Made by a program: the position numbers and the translations under genes. A DNA stretch of 9,531 nt from Deltaproteobacteria bacterium (GTDB taxonomy: Bacteria; Desulfobacterota; Binatia; UBA9968): positions 12,679 through 22,209 of the forward strand of contig VBKX01000021.1 in assembly GCA_005879435.1 (NCBI GenBank), written 5' to 3'. Under the pieces are notes generated by a model, which searched no databases, had not been told where the DNA came from, and saw only the letters and a list, made by a program, of their open reading frames with translations. How positions within the stretch are numbered: the stretch's first letter is position 1; each line of letters opens with the position of its first letter. Shown here one piece after another: positions 4,987-9,531 of this stretch.

Positions 4987-6872
4987 TCATGGGCGGATTT
5001 CACACCAGCGGCACGATCAACATGCTGAGCGATCAGGAGCCGGACATTCAGGAACTCTATCGCGAAGGCATCTGCATGGTGTCGGGCGAAGTCGAGGGAA
5101 AATGGGAAGGCATTCTTGGTGACTTTCTCAACGGACAATTAAAACCGCTCTATAGTTTCGCTCAGGATCTGCAAAATCTCGTCGACATCGAGGAAGCACC
5201 GCTGCCGCAAACCAGCGCGAAAACAATGAAACACTTCGCGTATCCGAGCTTTGCCACCGCCGATACGTCGCGCGGCTGCCCATTCGCCTGCACCTTTTGC
5301 ACGATTATCAACGTGCAAGGGCGCAAAATGCGCGAGCGTAGCCCCCAGAGCATCGCCGCCATGATGCGTAGGAACTACGTCGAGAGCGGATTGTCTTTCT
5401 ATTTCTTTACCGACGACAATTTCGCCCGTAAAAAACTCTGGCGCGAGACCTTCGAGGAAATCATCAAGCTGCGCGAAGAAGGCCTCGATGTTTCTTTCAT
5501 GATGCAGGTCGATTTGGCGAAAAAACCCAAGGAGTTCGTCCCGTTGGCGGCCAAGGCGGGCTGCACTCAAGTATTCATCGGCATGGAAAGCGTCAACCCG
5601 CAAAATCTCGAAGCCGAAGGCAAGAAACAAAACAAAGTCGAAGAGTACCGCGGTATCATTAAGGAATGGCACGATGCGGGCGTCCTGGTCCATACGGGAT
5701 ATATCATCGGTCTGCCCTGGGACTCGAAGGAGCAGGTCGCCGAGGACGTCCGTTTTCTGATGCATGAAGTCGACCCCGATCAAGCGTCATTTTTCATGCT
5801 CACGCCGCTTCCCGGCTCGCACGATCACCGTGAAATGAAAAAACGCGGTGATTGGATGGATCCCGATTTCAACAAGCGCGATTCGTTTCACGCGACCATC
5901 GAGCACCCGCTCATGAGCGCGGAAGAGTGGACCGAGGCCTACGAGAATGCCTGGAAGACGTTTTACAGCAAAGAAAACATGATCAAGAATCTGGCGCGGT
6001 GGAACCACGCGCCAAAAAACTATTGGAATCTCATGTCGATCTTTTTTTGGTATAAGAATGCCGCGCTCATCGAAAAGCAACATCCGATGGTCGCGGGCTT
6101 TTTCCGTCTCAAAGACCGCAAGATTCGCCGGCCCGGTTTTGCTGTCGACGCCATCCCGGTGCATCTATGGAAGCGCTCGAAGGAAATCACCGTTCTGCTG
6201 ATCACTTGGGCCAAATTTCTCAAAGAAATGGAAGAGGTCTGGCTGCAAACCCGGAAGAAAACCGAGACTGAAGAGCGCTGGCTCGAACAAATCCAAAAAA
6301 TTCAATCTGACATCTGGCAGGCGCTACGTATAGGCGAAGTCCAAAAACTCTATAGCAATGCAACGGGCACTTTGTCGGAGCGCGCCCGCGCGCTGCTGGA
6401 ACCCTTGGAAGATCTTTCTTCGCGCGTGGTTTATAACCGCAGCGACCTGAACCGCTTTTTGAAGCAGTGGGATAACCTGCGGGAGAGGATTCAGGAACTG
6501 CGGCCGCGCGAAGGCGAAGCGGCGCGCCGCTTGCTCGACGAGATACAGAATATCCAGGCGAGCATCCGCTTGGGCGATCGCATCCAGGAATGGCAAGAAG
6601 CCTACACGCGGCTGCGAGACAGTTTGCCGTCCAAGGGCCAAATGAGCTTGATCAAGTTCGACGCTATCAACAACCGCGTTGTTTATTCGCGCCAGGAGCT
6701 GCAACGTATTTGGACACAGAACTTACTGAACCTGCGCCGTTTAAAGCTGTGGCAGGTTCACCCCTGGAAGTTCGCTAGGGCGATGATCAAAGATTTTTCC
6801 TTGACCACGTCATTCGCCCACAGTTTTCGTGAATTTTCGAAACAGTCGGGATCCGAGTTCGGTCCGGGTTAG
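4908..6872 (+). CDS. Radical SAM protein with B12-binding-type N-domain and duplicated helical C-terminal extension
   Basis: From ATG 4908 this frame encodes 654 aa, but the real protein should begin at 4675; the frame already reads ALLVC before 4908. Residues 1-65 finish the cobalamin-binding-type domain, with GGFHTSG (29-35) where related proteins carry GG.H. No DxHxxG motif is seen, so cobalamin binding is not proven. The radical SAM core follows: cluster motif CPFACTFC (Cys124, 128, 131; CX3CX2C), FFTDDNF (166-172), FIGMESVNPQNL (223-234) and GYIIGLPWDS (264-273). Residues about 435-654 are an extra, mostly helical, charged region. It holds two related copies of a module with an 84-residue offset (459-530 and 543-614), each containing RVVYxRxxLxR. 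The substrate is unknown. The stop overlaps the stop of the convergent SirB1-like gene. The fragment could be non-functional because of the upstream lesion. Confidence 0.85.
   Translation: MVGVQTNQFPRALDMARVFRRDNIQIIMGGFHTSGTINMLSDQEPDIQELYREGICMVSGEVEGKWEGILGDFLNGQLKPLYSFAQDLQNLVDIEEAPLPQTSAKTMKHFAYPSFATADTSRGCPFACTFCTIINVQGRKMRERSPQSIAAMMRRNYVESGLSFYFFTDDNFARKKLWRETFEEIIKLREEGLDVSFMMQVDLAKKPKEFVPLAAKAGCTQVFIGMESVNPQNLEAEGKKQNKVEEYRGIIKEWHDAGVLVHTGYIIGLPWDSKEQVAEDVRFLMHEVDPDQASFFMLTPLPGSHDHREMKKRGDWMDPDFNKRDSFHATIEHPLMSAEEWTEAYENAWKTFYSKENMIKNLARWNHAPKNYWNLMSIFFWYKNAALIEKQHPMVAGFFRLKDRKIRRPGFAVDAIPVHLWKRSKEITVLLITWAKFLKEMEEVWLQTRKKTETEERWLEQIQKIQSDIWQALRIGEVQKLYSNATGTLSERARALLEPLEDLSSRVVYNRSDLNRFLKQWDNLRERIQELRPREGEAARRLLDEIQNIQASIRLGDRIQEWQEAYTRLRDSLPSKGQMSLIKFDAINNRVVYSRQELQRIWTQNLLNLRRLKLWQVHPWKFARAMIKDFSLTTSFAHSFREFSKQSGSEFGPG
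6282..6749 (+). repeat. Diverged tandem duplication of an ~84-residue helical module (protein level)
   Basis: Residues 459-530 and 543-614 of the 4908-6872 reading frame align without gaps at an offset of 84 residues as far as Gln520/Gln604. I count about 21 identities in 62 positions. Anchors are IQKIQ/IQNIQ, RIGEVQ/RIQEWQ and SRVVYNRSDLNR/NRVVYSRQELQR. A matching NLR follows with a one-residue shift. The similarity is in the protein, not in long identical DNA, so the duplication is old. Confidence 0.7.
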
Positions 6873-7702
6873 TGAATCAGCGTCGCCCGCTTAGTCAATG
6901 CGACGAGTTGCTCGCGTACCGCGGCGACGTCGCGGGCGTTCGGCGCCAGCGTAATGTAGTTCTCAAAGTCTTCCCGCGCTTGGGTAAAGCACTCCAGCTG
7001 CAAATAAACCGCGCCGCGATCGCGAAACTCCTCGGCCGCCGTCGGATCGAGGATGATCAAACGGTCGCAGACGGACAACGCTTTTCCGAAATCACCGCCC
7101 CTCAAGTAAATCGCTTTAAGATTGCCGAGCATGCGTTTGAGGATTTGTTTTTTGCTCGCCGGTTCAAGAAATTCCGGCTTGAGCGCCGCCTTGGCGCCAT
7201 ATAAGCCCCTCAGTGTTGCCGCCAGATCTTCCGCTGTTTTAATAGCACCTCCGTGAAACGGATCGATGACAATTTCTCCATCGGCGCTTTCATGCTTGAC
7301 GAGAAAATGGCCGGGAAAATTCACGCCTTCAAGCGCGAGCCCGATTCGTTGTGCGACTTCGATGTAGAGCACCGAAAGCGTAATCGGGATTCCCGTTTTG
7401 CGCTCCAGGACTTCGTTCAAGAAACTGTTTTTCGGATCGTAATAGTCCTTGTCGTTGCCGCGAAACTCGTGCTGCTTGAATAACACGTAATTGAGCGCGG
7501 CGAGGCGGCGATACACATCGATTTCATCGCCGCAACGATTGATCACGTCAGCCGCGAGCGCGTCGATACGCGCAAGATAGCTGACGATGTCTAGATTGGG
7601 ATAGTCGCTTAACGCGATCGTCAAGGCCGCGCGACCGAGGTCGATTTTATCTTCCGGTCGGTCGGCGGCCTGACGAAATTCGCGATAGAGATCGTGAGAC
7701 AA
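6869..7702 (-). CDS. SirB1-family transglutaminase-like protein with C-terminal TPR repeats
   Basis: The 277-aa product matches the SirB1/YchA type: a degenerate transglutaminase-like core followed by tetratricopeptide repeats. The biochemical role of the family is not established. Visible family features are DLGRAALTIALSDYPNLD (21-38), RKTGIPITLSVLYIEVAQR (101-119), GVNFPGHFLVKH (126-137) and IVIDPFHGG (144-152). His132 and Asp148 sit where a transglutaminase His and Asp would, but no Cys occurs near the expected nucleophile position (GIPITLS), so protease or transferase activity is doubtful. TPR-like helices occupy about 190-265. The start is taken as TTG at 7702, since there is no ATG or GTG in the preceding in-frame codons back to the stop of the upstream gene and the sequence fits the family from its first residues. 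It follows the ThDP enzyme gene by 12 nt and is probably co-transcribed. Its stop interlocks with that of the convergent radical SAM gene. Confidence 0.85.
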   Translation of the reverse strand: MSHDLYREFRQAADRPEDKIDLGRAALTIALSDYPNLDIVSYLARIDALAADVINRCGDEIDVYRRLAALNYVLFKQHEFRGNDKDYYDPKNSFLNEVLERKTGIPITLSVLYIEVAQRIGLALEGVNFPGHFLVKHESADGEIVIDPFHGGAIKTAEDLAATLRGLYGAKAALKPEFLEPASKKQILKRMLGNLKAIYLRGGDFGKALSVCDRLIILDPTAAEEFRDRGAVYLQLECFTQAREDFENYITLAPNARDVAAVREQLVALTKRATLIH

Positions 7703-7714
7703 ATGTTCCGTGAC

Positions 7715-9484
7715 TTAGCGTGGCTCGGCGATGACGTCGACGAGGTAAGGCAGCTGCTTTTCCTTTACGTATCTTACGCCCCGTTCAATGGCCGGTCGGA
7801 GATCCGCGGGGTTACGCACCGGTCCTTCGCCGCTAACACCAAACGATTTCGCCATCGTCGCAAAATCGATTGCGGGGTCATCGACGTGGGTGCCGATGCC
7901 GGCATTTTCCACCGGCCGCTTGCGGAACTTGGCGACTTCGATGCCGTGCTCCTCAGAGTTGTAGTAAGACTGGTTGTTGTGCATCACCATGAGCAGCGGG
8001 ATGCGGTGCTTGGCCGCGGTCCACAGCGCGCTCGAGGTCATCAACATATCGCCGTCGGACTGAATCGCCACCGGGAACTTGCCGCTACCCTTGAGCGCCA
8101 AAGACGCGCCAATCGATGCGCCCGGACCGTAGCCCAGGCCGGCGCCGCCGCTGCCGCCAAGAGTCTGATTCGGCTTGGTATAATCCCATAAACGGCGCGT
8201 CCAACCATTGGAAGTGCCGTTGACCAATATCCAGTCTTCGCGCTTGACAGCTTCACCCACTTCCAGCCCCAACCAGGCAGTGGAAATTTCTTTCTGCGAG
8301 CCTTTGGCCTCAGCGTCCGCGCGCCATTTGGCGCGCCGGTTCTGGTGTTTTTCGGCCAATTCTTTTTGACGCGCTTCGATGGCGGCTTTTTTCTTGCTGT
8401 CGTTGCCGAGTAACTCCCGACATAACCGGGTCAGCTCCGGCACCGCCACCGCCGTGTCCGCGCTCATCGGCACATCCACGGGTTGGAGCGCCTGATAGTC
8501 ATTGGCCCAGGAGTGCACCAGCATATCGTTCATCGAAATGGTGGCGATTTTTACTGACGGTGAGGTGATGTATTCGCAGTTGCGCGTTTGTTTGCTCACC
8601 GTGGTCAATGAGCCGAAAAGGTCCGCGACATCGAGAGCTAAGATGAAGTCGGCTTTCTGCAGGAGCTCACGCGCGCCATCCGTGGCATCCAGCGGGTGAA
8701 CGGACGGAAAATTAAAGCGCCCGCCCTTGTCAACCACGGGCGCGGCCAGCAATTCGGCCAACTGGATCAGCGCAGGCACCGTTTTGGGATTGCGCCCGAG
8801 CGAATCGGCGATGATGATCGGCGCCTGTGCGTTGACCAGCAACTCCGCCGCTTTCCGTAGCGCTTCCGGGTTTGCCTGCATGGAAGCCGGAGCGGAATAG
8901 CGGCTGACATCGGGAACCTCGAATGCGCTCGTAAGCGCATCTTCTTGGATGTCAGCATCGTAGTTAATGTAAACCGGCGCCGTCGGATCCGTCGTCGCAA
9001 TCCGATAGCCGCGGATAAAGGAATCCGGCACATCCGCCAACGAATACGGTTGGTCGTCCCACTTGGTGTAATCACGCACCTGATTGCCTTGGACAAGCGC
9101 CGTATGAATCCAGTCGATGCGTGGGCGGCGCCGTTTTGAATTCATCGGTCCGGTGCCACCGAGGACCATTATTGGCACGCGGTCGATGTAGGCATTGAAA
9201 ATTGCCATGCTCGCGTGCTGCAAGCCGACCATGTTGTGTACGATGGCAATCATCGGCTTGTTCTTGGCCTTGGCATAGCCGTGCGCGACGGCCACCGAAA
9301 TTTCTTCATGATGGCAGAAGATCACTTCCGGCTTGTAGTTACCGCCGTAGTTGACGATAGAGTCGTGAATACCGCGAAAGGTCGCGCCCGGATTGAATGC
9401 GGCGTATTCGATGTCGAACGCCTTCATCAAATCGACGACGACATCGGAACCGTACTGCGGTTGTTTCTTTTCCACTCTAGACAC
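7715..9484 (-). CDS. Thiamine-diphosphate-dependent enzyme, acetolactate synthase/benzoylformate decarboxylase superfamily
   Basis: The 589-aa product has the three-domain layout of the acetolactate synthase-like superfamily, whose members cleave or ligate 2-oxo acids using ThDP and Mg. The N-terminal PYR domain (about 10-180) has the cofactor-activating Glu60 in CHHEEISVAVAHGYAKA. The middle domain (about 205-350) has APIIIADSLGRN and FILALDVADL. The C-terminal PP domain (about 400-589) has GGSGGAGLGYGPGASIGA (443-460) and the ThDP/metal motif starting S-D-G-D (476-479) and ending in Asn503-Asn504. The usual first Gly of GDG is Ser476. No small regulatory subunit gene is adjacent, and the sequence is not close to IlvB as I know it, so the substrate cannot be named. 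The start is GTG at 9484, with AGGGAGGG 8 nt upstream and an in-frame TGA six codons before it. The SirB1-like gene follows by 12 nt. Confidence 0.9.
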   Translation of the reverse strand: MSRVEKKQPQYGSDVVVDLMKAFDIEYAAFNPGATFRGIHDSIVNYGGNYKPEVIFCHHEEISVAVAHGYAKAKNKPMIAIVHNMVGLQHASMAIFNAYIDRVPIMVLGGTGPMNSKRRRPRIDWIHTALVQGNQVRDYTKWDDQPYSLADVPDSFIRGYRIATTDPTAPVYINYDADIQEDALTSAFEVPDVSRYSAPASMQANPEALRKAAELLVNAQAPIIIADSLGRNPKTVPALIQLAELLAAPVVDKGGRFNFPSVHPLDATDGARELLQKADFILALDVADLFGSLTTVSKQTRNCEYITSPSVKIATISMNDMLVHSWANDYQALQPVDVPMSADTAVAVPELTRLCRELLGNDSKKKAAIEARQKELAEKHQNRRAKWRADAEAKGSQKEISTAWLGLEVGEAVKREDWILVNGTSNGWTRRLWDYTKPNQTLGGSGGAGLGYGPGASIGASLALKGSGKFPVAIQSDGDMLMTSSALWTAAKHRIPLLMVMHNNQSYYNSEEHGIEVAKFRKRPVENAGIGTHVDDPAIDFATMAKSFGVSGEGPVRNPADLRPAIERGVRYVKEKQLPYLVDVIAEPR

Positions 9485-9492
9485 TGGTTGAG

Positions 9493-9500
9493 CCCTCCCT
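9493..9500 (-). promoter_or_regulatory. Strong ribosome binding site of the ThDP enzyme gene
   Basis: The minus strand reads AGGGAGGG, 8 nt before GTG 9484. It is the strongest Shine-Dalgarno in the window and decides for a GTG start. The remaining 31 bases to the right edge show no clear promoter. Confidence 0.8.
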
Positions 9501-9531
9501 CAAATTCATGTTCTGCACTCCATACCAAGAA

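Noticed and set aside
5139..5783. A 214-codon leftward open frame inside the radical SAM gene
   Set aside because: It is a mirror of a conserved coding region including the CX3CX2C motif, with no family resemblance of its own.
7694..8191. A 165-codon rightward open frame opposite the ThDP gene
   Set aside because: It is rich in Arg and His and antisense to the conserved C-terminal ThDP domain; nothing supports it as a gene.
8319..8336. A 7-bp GC-only hairpin with ATTT loop (GCGCGCC...GGCGCGC)
   Set aside because: It lies within coding sequence for an Arg/Ala-rich helix, is followed by no T run on either strand, and such GC palindromes are expected by chance at this composition.
1..9531. A defence island, mobile element or new multi-gene system
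   Set aside because: No transposase, integrase, nuclease-effector, toxin-antitoxin, terminal repeat or array was found; the genes are division, DNA repair and metabolic types with uniform composition.

Overview
The window looks like chromosomal core and near-core sequence from a Gram-negative bacterium of moderately high GC (about 55% by eye). The order ftsE-ftsX-envC-ctpA, followed on the same strand by xseA, is familiar from deltaproteobacteria and related lineages (Desulfobacterota, Binatota and similar). This taxonomic guess is low confidence. Coding density is very high, no stretch over 300 bases lacks a gene, and I see no tRNA, rRNA, CRISPR array, IS or phage gene.

Layout. Positions 1-4517 are read leftward (minus strand): ftsE -> ftsX -> envC-like amidase activator -> ctpA-like S41 protease, then a strong intrinsic terminator (309-342), then the first 96 codons of xseA running off the left edge. 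The first three genes overlap or abut and are surely one operon. ctpA has a 71-nt gap upstream with a plausible promoter of its own. A 157-nt divergent region (4518-4674) carries a good sigma70-type promoter (4567-4595) facing right, into a cobalamin-binding-type radical SAM protein (4675-6872). From the right edge leftward run a thiamine-diphosphate enzyme (9484-7715) and, 12 nt later, a SirB1/transglutaminase-like TPR protein (7702-6869). The stop codons of that protein and the radical SAM gene interlock.

How the genes work together. FtsE/FtsX is the ABC-type complex that controls septal peptidoglycan hydrolysis. The EnvC-like protein lacks the metal ligands of active LytM enzymes, so it should be an FtsEX-controlled activator of amidases. 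CtpA-type proteases act in the periplasm and in some bacteria degrade murein hydrolases, so this cluster reads as a cell-separation module. The radical SAM, SirB1-like and ThDP proteins have no assigned pathway.

The main surprise is damage. Both ctpA and the radical SAM gene are split by a short internal loss that removes conserved residues and shifts the frame; each loss must be 3n+1 nt. They may be real lesions, strain variation or assembly errors. The second notable item is a duplicated helical module of about 84 residues in the C-terminal extension of the radical SAM protein. I found no convincing new multi-gene system.
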